Shown: positions 51,879-60,187 of the stretch, in pieces
How the letters are laid out: the number at the start of each line of letters is the position of its first letter
Numbering within the stretch: the stretch's first letter is position 1
Origin: JBBPZA01 sp963728925
Lineage (GTDB): Bacteria > Actinomycetota > Thermoleophilia > Solirubrobacterales > Solirubrobacteraceae
Assembly (NCBI GenBank): GCA_963728925.1
Contig: CAVSMB010000006.1
Coordinates: 62,001-126,000 of the forward strand
Length of the DNA: 64,000 bases
Reading direction: 5' to 3'
Notes under the pieces: generated by a model
Told to the model about the DNA's origin: nothing
The model's input: only the letters and a program-made list of their open reading frames with translations
Database searches by the model: none
Position numbers and translations under genes: made by a program

Positions 51879-52103
51879 GCGATCCTGGGTGGAGAACAAG
51901 GGTAGCGGCGGCCCAGCAACGCCCATCCTTGTGGTATGACTCCCGCGGTCGGCTGTTAGCCCCTCCGTCACCGCGCGAGAGGACACCATGGCTCAGCCCC
52001 GTCGCGACCTAAGTCGCGTGAGTCGGACGACATAGCTGCAGGGAGGCCCAGGAGGGGACGCTTTGGCGTCTTGAGGCTACGTCTCGATAGGACGGGGTTG
52101 CGA
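51879..52103 (+). promoter_or_regulatory. rpoD leader region with hairpin and 15-codon ORF
   Basis: The 225 bases between folE2 and rpoD should carry promoters for both. CCTTGTGGTATGACT around 51930 offers a possible -10 (TATGAC) for rpoD. A short ORF at 51988-52035 (MAQPRRDLSRVSRTT) starts with ATG behind GAGAGGACACC. It contains a 6-base inverted repeat with a CTAA loop (CGCGAC / GTCGCG, 52003-52018). A GGAGGGG at 52051 lies between this ORF and the gene. A leader peptide or riboregulator is possible; nothing in the sequence proves it. Confidence 0.4.
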
Positions 52104-53247
<1,144 letters not shown>

Positions 53248-53249
<2 letters not shown>

Positions 53250-53301
53250 AGACCGACTGCGCGTCGCCGTCCCTCGCGGGCGGCGGCGCGCGACGGTCTT
53301 C
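53248..53301 (+). terminator. Strong hairpin after rpoD
   Basis: GAAGACCG (53248) pairs with CGGTCTTC (53294-53301), and the inside is GC-rich with further self-complementarity (CGCGTCGCCG with CGGCGGCGCGCG). It starts inside the rpoD stop region and lacks a T-run, as is common in high-GC actinobacteria. Likely a transcription terminator. Confidence 0.65.
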
Positions 53302-53436
53302 CGCACACTGGAGGCCATCCCTCGTATCGGTCCCGGGGCGGTAGGACGTCTATGCGGGTGCTGGGCCGTGACGCCGGCTGGACTCGGGGCCCTGCGCGGC
53401 GTACGGTCGGCGGGTCAATCCAGGAAGGAGAGCGCT

Positions 53437-54264
53437 TTGTCGTCCACCATGTCGGATGCCGAGCTCAAGGCGCGTCATCGCAAGATGTGGGCGTCGGGCG
53501 ACTATGACTCGATGGTCGAGACGTTCCTTCTGCCGTTGGGACCGCGGCTCGCCGAGGCGTGCGGTATCGGCCCCGGAATGCGCGTCCTCGACGTCGCCGC
53601 CGGGACCGGCAATGCGTCGATTCCCGCAGCCCAGCGCGGCGCGCGGGTCACGGCCAGCGACCTGACGCCCGAGATGCTCGAGGCGGGCCGTCGCCGCGCG
53701 GAGGCCGAAGGGGCCGAGCTCGAGTGGGCCGAAGGCGACGCCGAGCATCTGCCGTTCGCCGACGAGGCGTTCGACGTCGTCATGTCATCGATCGGCGCGA
53801 TGTTTGCACCACACCACTCAGCCGTCGCCGACGAAATGGTCCGCGTGTGCCGTCCGGGCGGAACCATCGGACTGCTGAGCTGGACCCCCCGAAGGCATGG
53901 TCGGCGCGCTGTTCCGGACGATGGGGCCGTTCGCCCCGGCGCCACCGCCCGGGGCGCAGCCGCCGCCGCTGTGGGGCAGCGAGGAGCACGTGGGCGAGTT
54001 GTTCGGCGACCGCTTCGAGTGGGGCACGCTGGAGCGTGGGGCGCTGGAGATCACGGCCTTCGAGCGTCCGCGCGACTACGGCGAGCACTTCAAGGCGCTC
54101 TACGGCCCGACGATCGCTGCTCGGGCGAATGCCCAACGCAGCGAGCGCGAGGCCGAGTTCGACGCGGAGCTGGACGATTCTGCGACCAATGGAACCGTGG
54201 CACCGCCGACCGCGCGCGCTTCGAGTCGGAGTACCTGCTGGCGGTGGGCAAACGGCGGGCCTGA
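53437..54264 (+). CDS. SAM-dependent class I methyltransferase (two compensating frameshifts)
   Basis: A methyltransferase of about 275 residues. MRVLDVAAGTGNASIPAAQR is motif I (DxAxGxGN) for SAM, ASDLTPEMLEAGRRRAEAEG is motif II, and WAEGDAEHLPFADEAFDVVM is motif III/IV. PGGTIGLLSWTP is the strand-5 region of UbiE/COQ5-like methyltransferases. One extra C near 53885 shifts the frame, and one missing T near 54176 restores it. The true C-terminus reads MVGALFRTMGPFAPAPPPGA and later FEWGTLERGALEITAFERPR, ending RARFESEYLLAVGKRRA. The TTG at 53437 follows GGAAGGAG. Substrate unknown. A hairpin terminator follows immediately. Confidence 0.78.
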   Translation: MSSTMSDAELKARHRKMWASGDYDSMVETFLLPLGPRLAEACGIGPGMRVLDVAAGTGNASIPAAQRGARVTASDLTPEMLEAGRRRAEAEGAELEWAEGDAEHLPFADEAFDVVMSSIGAMFAPHHSAVADEMVRVCRPGGTIGLLSWTPRRHGRRAVPDDGAVRPGATARGAAAAAVGQRGARGRVVRRPLRVGHAGAWGAGDHGLRASARLRRALQGALRPDDRCSGECPTQRARGRVRRGAGRFCDQWNRGTADRARFESEYLLAVGKRRA

Positions 54265-54268
54265 GGAT

Positions 54269-54306
54269 GCGAAGGAGGCCGACGGGTGCCCGCCGGCCTC
54301 CTTCGC
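54269..54306. terminator. Perfect 13-bp hairpin, bidirectional terminator
   Basis: GCGAAGGAGGCCG at 54269 pairs with CGGCCTCCTTCGC at 54294-54306 around a 12-base loop. It lies five bases after the methyltransferase stop and 22 bases from the end of the convergent small gene. No long T-run on either side; strong stem alone suggests termination for both. Confidence 0.75.
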
Positions 54307-54327
54307 TGACCGCTGTCGCTCGTGCTC

Positions 54328-54624
54328 CTACACGCGAGGCCGGGGCCGCCCGAGATCGGCGGCAGGGGTGGCGACGGGGGCGACGCGTGACGGCGACTGG
54401 GCCGCGGCTGGCACCGCGAGGCGGCCGCCGAACGGCGAGCTCGAGACGGGGGCGCTGGACGGGGTCGAGCTGCCGGTGAGCGCCGCCGCGAGGAGGACCC
54501 CCGCGACGACGAGGGCGACGAGCGTCGCGACCAACGAGGGCCGCTGGATCCCGGTGCGCGCGGCACGGCGGGGCGATGCGACGGAGGGTCGGGCGGGAAG
54601 GGGGCGGGCGGTCACGGAGGACAT
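54328..54624 (-). CDS. Small single-pass membrane or secreted protein
   Basis: A 98-residue protein from the ATG at 54624. A basic N-terminus (TARPLPARPSVASPRRAART) is followed by one hydrophobic helix (ATLVALVVAGVLLAAALTGS) and a Ser/Pro/Ala-rich, presumably extracellular, tail (SSTPSSAPVSSSPFGGRLAV). It has no recognisable domain. Composition fits a wall-spanning small protein of actinobacteria; a spurious frame cannot be excluded because the tail is low complexity. Confidence 0.45.
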   Translation of the reverse strand: MSSVTARPLPARPSVASPRRAARTGIQRPSLVATLVALVVAGVLLAAALTGSSTPSSAPVSSSPFGGRLAVPAAAQSPSRVAPVATPAADLGRPRPRV

Positions 54625-54753
54625 GGCGATCTCTTTCGAATCGGTCGTGGAGGAGCGACGATCGCGAGCTTACGTCCGGCGGTGCGCGCCCAAAATGACA
54701 TGTCGCACAGAGCCGAGGAAAGCCGAGCGCGATGGCTCGGGTAAGGTCGAGCG

Positions 54754-55161
54754 ATGAGCGCCACAGAGACCTCCACCATCGTCACCGGTGTCGACTTCGT
54801 GTCGGTTCCGACGGCGGACCTGCAGCGGTCCGTCGACTTCTACGGCGAGAAGCTCGGCCTTCGCCGTTCGGCCTACCGGCCCGAGCGGAACTTCGCCGAG
54901 TTCGAGACCGGTACCGTGACGCTGAGCCTGGTGGATCCGGTGCGCATGGGTATCGGCTCAGCGCTCAAGCCGAACGTCAACCACGTCGCACTGCGCGTCG
55001 ACGACGTGGCCGCCGCGCGCGCAGCGCTCGAAGGGCGCGGCGTCACCTTCCTCGGCGACATCTTCGACACGGGCGTCTGTCACATGGCGTTCTTCACGGA
55101 CCCCGACGGCAACGCGCTCATGCTGCATCACCGCTACGCGGCGCGAGCGCCCGAGGCCTGA
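54754..55161 (+). CDS. VOC family protein (glyoxalase-like)
   Basis: A 135-residue VOC protein. GVDFVSVPTADLQRSVDFYG is the N-terminal unit and CHMAFFTDPDGNALMLHHRY the C-terminal one. HVALRVDDVAAARAALEGRG is the second-half strand-helix, and the metal ligands typical of glyoxalase I (H, E, H, E) are only partly conserved. Its stop overlaps the start of the following hydrolase remnant as CTGA. Fifth VOC gene of the window. Its substrate is unknown; LRRSAYRPERNFAEFETGTV suggests a small hydrophobic ligand pocket. Confidence 0.87.
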   Translation: MSATETSTIVTGVDFVSVPTADLQRSVDFYGEKLGLRRSAYRPERNFAEFETGTVTLSLVDPVRMGIGSALKPNVNHVALRVDDVAAARAALEGRGVTFLGDIFDTGVCHMAFFTDPDGNALMLHHRYAARAPEA

Positions 55162-55533
55162 CGACCCTCACGCCGTCTCACCGCGCCGGCTCTGGGCCAC
55201 CGCTGGTCTGCCTTCACGGCTTCACCGACACGTGGCGCACGTGGGAGCTGGTGCTGCCCGCCCTGGAGCGCCGCCACGACGTCCTGGCGCTGACGCTCGC
55301 CGGGCACGCGCATGCTCGCGGAGGTGCTGCGCGCGGCGGGGCGAACCGAGGAAGCGGCGGCGGCCGCCGGCCGTGCCCTCGCCCTCCAGGAGAGGAAGGC
55401 GAACGTCGCCGCCGCCGCACGGACGCGGCGCCTTCTCGCCTCGCTTGGTGCGCAGCGAGGCCGAAGGTCGCCGCGTGCCGACGCCGATCAGCCGGAGCCA
55501 AGCCTCGCGAGCAGCTCGTCGAGCCGCTCGTAG
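55158..55533 (+). pseudogene. Alpha/beta hydrolase start joined to a TPR/regulator C-terminus
   Basis: From a CTG at 55158 the frame gives TTLTPSHRAGSGPPLVCLHG and FTDTWRTWELVLPALERRHD, the opening of an alpha/beta hydrolase with its HGF oxyanion loop, then DVLALTLAGHA. At GGGCACGCGCATGCTCGCG near 55310 a second frame takes over: LAEVLRAAGRTEEAAAAAGR and ALALQERKANVAAAARTRRL, the end of a TPR-type ATPase or guanylate-cyclase-like regulator. The two have nothing in common, so a deletion has fused two neighbouring genes. Neither the nucleophile elbow nor the regulator's main domains remain. Confidence 0.7.
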
Positions 55534-55985
55534 GTCTCGTTCAGCCCGCCCTCCATGCCCGACCCGAGCATCCCGTCGCGCTCCTCGGTCGTGTGGAAGA
55601 GCGAGGTGGTGATCACCTTCGTGCGGTCGCCGAGGTCCTCGAAGGTGGCGGTGTCGATCGACACATGGCCGGGCATGCCCTCCCACTCGAAGGTCTGCAC
55701 GACCCGCTCTGGCGGGGTGACCTCGCGGAAGGTCCCGCGGAAGCCGGTCTCGCTGCCGTCGGAGTTGCGGACCACGAAGCGCCAGCTCCCGCCCGGCCTG
55801 ACGTCCATCTGCTCGACCACAGCGGTGGTGCCGCGCGGGCCCCACCACTCGGGGATCAGCTCCGGGTCGGTGAAGACCGCGAACACCTGGTCGCGGGGCG
55901 CGTCGAACACGCGCTCGATGTGGATCTCGCGCTCGGTGGGCGTGGTGATGGTGGCCTTCTGCGCCTGCTGCTGGCCGTTGGTCAT
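55488..55985 (-). CDS. SRPBCC/AHSA1 domain protein
   Basis: A 165-residue START-like fold protein of the Aha1 C-terminal (AHSA1) family. REIHIERVFDAPRDQVFAVF and TDPELIPEWWGPRGTTAVVE are the first strand and helix with the EWWGP hallmark; GGSWRFVVRNSDGSETGFRG and WEGMPGHVSIDTATFEDLGD continue the helix-grip fold. Such proteins bind hydrophobic ligands and often serve as an effector paired with an ArsR regulator. It overlaps that regulator's stop by four bases (ATGA at 55982-55985), the usual actinobacterial arrangement. Cargo unknown. Confidence 0.9.
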   Translation of the reverse strand: MTNGQQQAQKATITTPTEREIHIERVFDAPRDQVFAVFTDPELIPEWWGPRGTTAVVEQMDVRPGGSWRFVVRNSDGSETGFRGTFREVTPPERVVQTFEWEGMPGHVSIDTATFEDLGDRTKVITTSLFHTTEERDGMLGSGMEGGLNETYERLDELLARLGSG

Positions 55986-56320
55986 TGCGACGTTCCTTTC
56001 GTCGTTCGTTCGATCAGCTCCCCGAACCGGTCGAGGCGCTCGTCCAGCATCCGCCGGTACGTCACCGTCCACTCCTGGACGTCCTCGAGGCGTCGCGGGC
56101 CGACGCTGCAGCGACGGACCCGACCCACCTTCTCGGTGGTGACGAGCTCGGCGTCCTCGAGCACCCGCACGTGCTTCTTCATGCCCGTGAGCGAGATCCC
56201 GAAGGGCTCCGCGAGCTCGGTGATGGTCGCGCTGCCGCGGCCCAGCCGCTCGAGCACGGTCCGACGTGTCGGATCCCCGAGCGCTGCAAACGTGCGGTCG
56301 ATGGGCAAATGCTGAACCAT
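55982..56320 (-). CDS. ArsR-type winged-helix transcriptional repressor
   Basis: A 112-residue ArsR family protein. FAALGDPTRRTVLERLGRGS is the N-terminal helix with the LGDPTRR signature, and ITELAEPFGISLTGMKKHVR is the recognition helix-turn-helix. LVTTEKVGRVRRCSVGPRRL is the wing. There is no cysteine-based metal site of the classical ArsR kind; this is the short group that always sits next to an AHSA1 gene. It leads a two-gene operon with that protein. An inverted repeat covers its own start codon, suggesting autorepression. Confidence 0.92.
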   Translation of the reverse strand: MVQHLPIDRTFAALGDPTRRTVLERLGRGSATITELAEPFGISLTGMKKHVRVLEDAELVTTEKVGRVRRCSVGPRRLEDVQEWTVTYRRMLDERLDRFGELIERTTKGTSQ

Positions 56321-56329
56321 TCAGTTCAG
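56312..56329. promoter_or_regulatory. ArsR operator candidate overlapping its start codon
   Basis: CTGAAC-CATTCA-GTTCAG is an exact 6-base inverted repeat with a 6-base spacer (56312-56329), and the spacer contains the ATG (CAT on the plus strand) of the repressor. If transcription starts at or near this ATG, bound repressor would block both. The sequence is seen; the binding is inferred. Confidence 0.6.
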
Positions 56330-56345
56330 TGTAGCGGACTTCGCT

Positions 56346-57308
56346 TCAGCGGCAAGCTGCCTGCGCGACGACGGCGTCCATCGTCGCCATGACCGACACG
56401 GACTCGTCGACGGGCATCAGCGGGCTCTCCCGAAGGCCCTCGGCGAGACAGCGGGCGACCTCGTCGGCCTGATGGTGCAGCCCGACGCCCTCGTAGGACC
56501 ACTCGGAGCGGGCGGCCTCGCCGTCTCGCGGGATCAGGGTGAACGCCGTGGGGGCGTAGAACGGCCGCTCGATCTCGATGCGCGCCGCCGTCCCGACGAT
56601 CGCCGCACGGGTCGGGCCGTTCGCGGCCAGCGTGCATGTCAGGACCGCCTGCGCGCCGCGGGCATGGCCGAAGAGCATCGAGGTCTGCGCGTCGACGCCC
56701 GTGAACGCCGGATCGTGCAGGGCGACGATCCGCTCGGGCGTTCCCAGGACCATCGAGGCGAACGACACCGCATAGACCCCGAGGTCGAGCAGCGCGCCGC
56801 CACCGAGCTCGGGCGCGAAGAGCCTGGAGCCCGCGTCCTCGGGAAACCAGGCGCCGTGGTCTGCGTGGACCGACACGATCTCGCCAAGCGTGCCGTTGGC
56901 GACCAGGCGGCGGATCTGCGCGACCGGCGGGAGGAACCTCGTCCACATGGCCTCCATCAGGAACACGTCGCGGGCCCGCGCCGCCCGGACGAGGTCGAGC
57001 GCCTCGTCGGCGTTCATCGTGAACGGCTTCTCGACGAGCACGGCCTTGCCCGCGTCGATCGCCAGACCCGCGTGGGCGTGATGCATCGGATGGGGCGTCG
57101 CGACGTAGACGGCATCGACCTCGGGCGCGGCGACGAGCGCCTCGTAGGTGTCGTAGCGACCCGCAACCCCGAGCTCGTCGGCGAACCGGTCCGCGGTCGC
57201 CCGGCTGCGGGACCCGACCGCGACGACCTCGCCCGAGTCGCTGAAGGCGAGATCCGCGGCGAACACCCGCGCGATCGAGCCCGTCCCGATGACCCCCCAC
57301 CGCACCAT
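56346..57308 (-). CDS. Gfo/Idh/MocA family oxidoreductase
   Basis: A 320-residue NAD(P)-dependent dehydrogenase for sugars or inositol-like substrates. The N-terminal Rossmann fold starts VRWGVIGTGSIARVFAADLA (GxGxxA), with VDAVYVATPHPMHHAHAGLA and AGKAVLVEKPFTMNADEALD carrying the EKP lysine typical of the family. The C-terminal alpha/beta domain begins MEAMWTRFLPPVAQIRRLVA, and GGGALLDLGVYAVSFASMVL holds the Asp and the near-His of the active site. It stands alone, its end 26 bases from the ArsR gene start. The substrate is not predictable; dimeric dihydrodiol dehydrogenases and glucose-fructose oxidoreductases share this pattern. Confidence 0.9.
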   Translation of the reverse strand: MVRWGVIGTGSIARVFAADLAFSDSGEVVAVGSRSRATADRFADELGVAGRYDTYEALVAAPEVDAVYVATPHPMHHAHAGLAIDAGKAVLVEKPFTMNADEALDLVRAARARDVFLMEAMWTRFLPPVAQIRRLVANGTLGEIVSVHADHGAWFPEDAGSRLFAPELGGGALLDLGVYAVSFASMVLGTPERIVALHDPAFTGVDAQTSMLFGHARGAQAVLTCTLAANGPTRAAIVGTAARIEIERPFYAPTAFTLIPRDGEAARSEWSYEGVGLHHQADEVARCLAEGLRESPLMPVDESVSVMATMDAVVAQAACR

Positions 57309-57396
57309 GTGCAAGTCCCGCTCCCCGGTCGAGTCGCCGCGTCTTTCGTCACACGCCGCGCGCCTTTCGTCACACCTTCCGACCTATTGTCGGCGC

Positions 57397-57700
57397 ATGT
57401 TCGGCGATGCCCACAGTCGTCGTCAGGGAGACCTCGGGGAGGCAGCCGCGATCGACTGGCTCACTCGACAGGGCGCAGACGTCCTCGTGCCGCTCTTCCA
57501 CAGCCCGGACTACGACCTCGTCGCCGAAGTGGAGGGCGACTTGCTCGCGTACAGGTCAAGACGTCTCGCAATCGCACTCCCGCCGTTCGTCCCGGCCGGC
57601 GCGCTGGAGTGTCGATCCGCGGTGACGCTGGGCGGCCCGAAGTATGCGATCTACGAGGTGGATCGCGGCTGGTCGCGCGGGCCTCCATCGCTAGACTCGC
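57397..57700 (+). pseudogene. PD-(D/E)XK-type endonuclease-like protein, frameshifted and deleted
   Basis: The ATG at 57397 opens FGDAHSRRQGDLGEAAAIDW and LTRQGADVLVPLFHSPDYDL, the start of a small group I intron-/PD-(D/E)XK-like protein, and one missing C near 57550 leads to RVQVKTSRNRTP (QVKT active-site motif) in another frame. Then, in the original frame, FVPAGALECRSAVTLGGPKY and AIYEVDRG give its C-terminus. The 35-40 residues between (NQSWNGxxKxFD region) are missing. The PD-D(E)xK dyad itself (DYD, QVK) is split by the frameshift. It ends just before tRNA-Tyr. A role in DNA uptake or intron mobility is only a guess. Confidence 0.65.
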
Positions 57701-57709
57701 ATCTGCTCC

Positions 57710-57791
57710 GGGGGGATACCCGAGCGGTCAAAGGGGCCGCGCTGTAAACGCGGTGGCTACGCCTTCGGAGGTTCGAATCCTCCTCCCCCCA
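57710..57791 (+). tRNA. tRNA-Tyr (GTA)
   Basis: An 82-nt type II tRNA. The acceptor stem GGGGGGA (57710-57716) pairs with TCCCCCC (57784-57790), with discriminator A at 57791. The anticodon stem CCGCG/CGCGG encloses CTGTAAA, anticodon GTA at 57744-57746, for tyrosine. A long variable arm (TGGCTACGCCTTCGG region) and the T-arm GGAGGTTCGAATCCTCC complete the cloverleaf. CCA is not encoded. Confidence 0.95.
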
Positions 57792-57852
57792 TGCCGGCGC
57801 AGATCCTTGTTCCTCGGCTTCGCCCATCGCCGCTTCGCGGCGCTCCGCAACG

Positions 57853-57877
57853 AAAAACGGCCCGCCGAGGCGGGCCG
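57853..57877 (-). terminator. Rho-independent terminator of the cold shock gene
   Basis: On the minus strand CGGCCCGCC-TC-GGCGGGCCG (57858-57877) forms a perfect 9-base stem with a tight loop, followed by TTTTT (57857-57853). It lies 28 bases after the csp stop. This is the clearest intrinsic terminator in the window. Confidence 0.9.
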
Positions 57878-57904
57878 TCGGTGCTGCGGTGAGTCGAGGC
57901 TCGG

Positions 57905-58108
57905 CTAGATCGTCTGGACGTTCGCCGCGTTCGGGCCCTTGGGGCCCTGCTCGGCGTCGTAGCTCACCTTCGCGCCCTCGGGGAGCGACTTGAAGCCGCT
58001 GCCGCCGATGGCGGAATGGTGGACGAAGAGGTCCTTGCCCTGGTCGTCGGGCGTGATGAACCCGAAGCCCTTGTCATCGCTGAACCACTTGACGGTTCCG
58101 GTTGCCAT
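57905..58108 (-). CDS. cspA: Cold shock-domain protein
   Basis: A 67-residue single cold shock domain. VKWFSDDKGFGFITPDDQGK contains RNP1 (KGFGFI) and DLFVHHSAIGGSGFKSLPEG RNP2 (LFVHHSAI), the aromatic face that binds single-stranded RNA and DNA. The ATG at 58108 follows GGGAGGGAAGC. It has its own terminator and a long 5' leader (at least 100 bases to the divergent gene), which in this family often mediates cold or growth-phase control. It acts as an RNA chaperone. Confidence 0.95.
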   Translation of the reverse strand: MATGTVKWFSDDKGFGFITPDDQGKDLFVHHSAIGGSGFKSLPEGAKVSYDAEQGPKGPNAANVQTI

Positions 58109-58231
58109 GCTTCCCTCCCGGGATCTTGTGCAGCGAAACGCGGGAGGTGCTCGAGAGCAACAACGACGGACGCCTGCACGACTTTGCCGGAGGACGGTTC
58201 CCCGGCGGAATGACCCCAAGGTTAGCCACCC
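58109..58231 (-). promoter_or_regulatory. Leader/promoter region between csp and divergent membrane protein
   Basis: About 120 bases that must contain the csp promoter and leader and the promoter of the plus-strand membrane gene. No clear -35/-10 pair stands out. GTTGTTGCTCTCGAGCACC on the minus strand holds a short GAGCAAC/CTCGAGC symmetry. Confidence 0.3.
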
Positions 58232-59071
58232 GTGCGCCGGCCGTGGCACCATCGGTCGCTCGAGGTGTGGTTCTCGGCCGACAACTTCGCGCTGACCGCG
58301 GCCCAGGCGGCCTGCGTCGCGCTGCCGGCCGCCGGCCTGCCGCGGTGGACCGAGCGGTTCCGAACGGGGGCGTGGGCGCTCGTGCTTCCGCTGTCGATCG
58401 CTGTCGTCGTGGCCGCGATCGCGCTCGCTCCCGGGACCGCGGACGTGCTGACCTGGGTCGCGCTGCTCCTCGTTCCCGTGGGCTGCGCGCTCGCGCTCGG
58501 GTGGGCGGCCCGCGGGGCGCGCCCGTGGCTCGCCGTCCTCGCGGCGCCGCTGCTGGCCCTCGCGTGGGCGTTCCCCGACGCCCGAGTCGGGCAGGTCGCC
58601 GCCACGGTGTTGATCGCCGGATCGGCCATCGCCCTCGGGCGCCTGCTGGCGGGGGCGGCGCCGCTCTCGCTGCTCAAGGCGGGCGTCGTCGCGATGGCCG
58701 TCGTCGATGCCGTACTCGTGTTCTCGAACAACCTCCAGGCGCCCAACGCGGTGCTCGTCGCCGCATCGCCCGGGCCGGGCCTGCCCCAGCTCCAATCCGC
58801 CGCCTTCGGCCAGGCGGGCCTCGGCTACGGCGACTTCTTCGCCGCGGCGGTCGTCGGGGGGATCCTCGCTGCGGAGCGCGGCCCGCAGCTCGCCGCGGCG
58901 CTGGGCATGGTCGCCGTCTCGCTGGCCTGGGACCAGCTCTTCCTCGTCTACGACGTGCTCCCGGCGACGATCCCGCCCGCCGTCGTGCTCGTCGCCGCCG
59001 AGGCGTGGCGGCGCCGCGATCGGCCGCGCGCGCTGCGGCGCGTCGGCCCACCGGCGCGCTCGACGTCGTAG
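58232..59071 (+). CDS. Polytopic membrane protein with presenilin-like D...GxGD...P motifs
   Basis: A 279-residue protein with nine or so hydrophobic segments. In the second half, AGVVAMAVVDAVLVFSNN places an Asp (D159) inside a helix, GQAGLGYGDFFAAAVVGGIL places GYGD (198-201) at the start of the next, and YDVLPATIPPAVVLVAAEA gives a Pro-rich end (243-250). This spacing matches intramembrane aspartyl proteases: a first catalytic Asp in a VD/YD helix, the second in GxGD about 40-60 residues later, and a PAL-type motif near the C-terminus. Whether it really is such a protease is inference; the classic YD and PAL residues are only approximated. Start GTG 58232, or GTG 58265 nearer the first helix. 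Confidence 0.55.
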   Translation: MRRPWHHRSLEVWFSADNFALTAAQAACVALPAAGLPRWTERFRTGAWALVLPLSIAVVVAAIALAPGTADVLTWVALLLVPVGCALALGWAARGARPWLAVLAAPLLALAWAFPDARVGQVAATVLIAGSAIALGRLLAGAAPLSLLKAGVVAMAVVDAVLVFSNNLQAPNAVLVAASPGPGLPQLQSAAFGQAGLGYGDFFAAAVVGGILAAERGPQLAAALGMVAVSLAWDQLFLVYDVLPATIPPAVVLVAAEAWRRRDRPRALRRVGPPARSTS

Positions 59072-59129
59072 GCCTCGGGCGGACGAACGCGCGGAGGCGC
59101 CCCCGCGCCGGGTCGCGGCGCCGACCGCC

Positions 59130-59891
59130 TCAGCGTCGCTCGGACCGGTACATCGCGAGCGCGTGTGCCCCCGCCGGGTGCTCGCGCAGCTCGCGGACGA
59201 CGACGGCCATCGACGCGGGCAGCTCGTCGGGCCCGGGAAGCGGAACGGCGTACTCGGGGGGCAGGACCACCGCCGCGGCCAACGCGGAGAAGGTGAGATC
59301 GGCGGCGGTGAAGCGCTCGCCGGCGAGGAAGGGCCGGCCGTCGTCGAGCCGCTCTCCGACCTCGTCGAACACCGCGCGCACCTCGAGCTCGGACTGCGCG
59401 GCGGTCGCCGGCGTGATGTCGAGGACACGGTCGATGAAGAGCTTCATCACCGGATAGGCGAACGGCAGGGCCCGGCGCTGCCACGCCGGGACGCCGGGGC
59501 TCGCGTAGGCCCGGACGAGGTCGGGTCGCGCGCCGACGTAGTGGTACATCCAGCGTCGCCCGTGCGGGCCGAGCCGCTCGTCGAAGACCCGCTCGAGTGA
59601 CCGGATCTCGGCGGCCTCCCGGGCGTCGTCCGGGTACAGCCGCCGGTTCGCGGGCGCGCGCGCGTCAGCGTGGTCGACGATCTCGGCGGACGCCGCCAGC
59701 ACGCGCCCGTGGTCGACGAGCACCGGAGCGGTCAGCCCGCCGCCCGCCCGGCGGACGGCCACCCGATGCAGGCCCTGGAGGTGCCGCCGCTCGCGATAGG
59801 GGACGCCCGCACGGTCGAGCGCCCATCGCGCCTTCTCGCAGTAGTGGCTGATCGGGATCGTGACGAGGACGGCCGGCTCTTGCGGGAGCAC
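59130..59891 (-). CDS. Glutathione S-transferase family protein
   Basis: A protein of about 253 residues with a thioredoxin-fold N-terminal domain (ISHYCEKARWALDRAGVPYR, where the Cys/Ser region and WALDRAGVPY are GST landmarks, then APVLVDHGRVLAASAEIVDH) and an all-helical C-terminal domain (SELEVRAVFDEVGERLDDGR, PFLAGERFTAADLTFSALAA). High-GC actinobacteria usually lack glutathione, so the thiol may be mycothiol or the protein may be a non-enzymatic GST-like homologue. The GTG at 59891 in VLPQEPAVLVTIP is the most likely start; no ATG fits. It is convergent with the GxGD protein gene. Confidence 0.85.
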   Translation of the reverse strand: MLPQEPAVLVTIPISHYCEKARWALDRAGVPYRERRHLQGLHRVAVRRAGGGLTAPVLVDHGRVLAASAEIVDHADARAPANRRLYPDDAREAAEIRSLERVFDERLGPHGRRWMYHYVGARPDLVRAYASPGVPAWQRRALPFAYPVMKLFIDRVLDITPATAAQSELEVRAVFDEVGERLDDGRPFLAGERFTAADLTFSALAAAVVLPPEYAVPLPGPDELPASMAVVVRELREHPAGAHALAMYRSERR

Positions 59892-60187
59892 CGCCCGATC
59901 ATGATGGTTCCGCGCACCGGGGCGTCGAGGAGGCTTCGGTTTCGTCGCCCGTTCCCGAGGGAGGTGAACGCGTGAGCGCCACCCGCCGCTCGACCGCCAA
60001 CGCGCGCTGCTCGAGATCGACGAGCAGCGATCCTTCGACACCGACGAGGACGCCCGAAGCGCGCTGGTGCCCGACCAGCAGGGCATCGGCTCGGGCCTCG
60101 ACGCCCCGGTCGCCGAAGCTCGCCCCCCCGAGTCGCCCGAGCCGTTAGGCTTCGCGCGAGGGCGCGCCCACCAGGAGAGAACGCTGC
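59892..60187. other. Intergenic region before the MMPL transporter
   Basis: About 296 bases. GGGAGGTGAACGC followed by GTG at 59972 is a good translation start, and a neighbouring frame reads LLEIDEQRSFDTDEDARSAL and VPDQQGIGSGLDAPVAEARP, which looks like protein, but the two are out of frame with each other. I read this as a possible frameshifted or truncated small gene (about 59972-60146), not a firm feature. The MMPL promoter probably lies in the last 60 bases, which end GGAGAGAACGCTGC before the ATG. Confidence 0.35.

Noticed and set aside
57397..57747. A 117-residue intact gene running into tRNA-Tyr
   Set aside because: The nuclease-like motifs are split over two frames and the C-terminal codons overlap the tRNA, so the apparent open frame is a frameshifted remnant.
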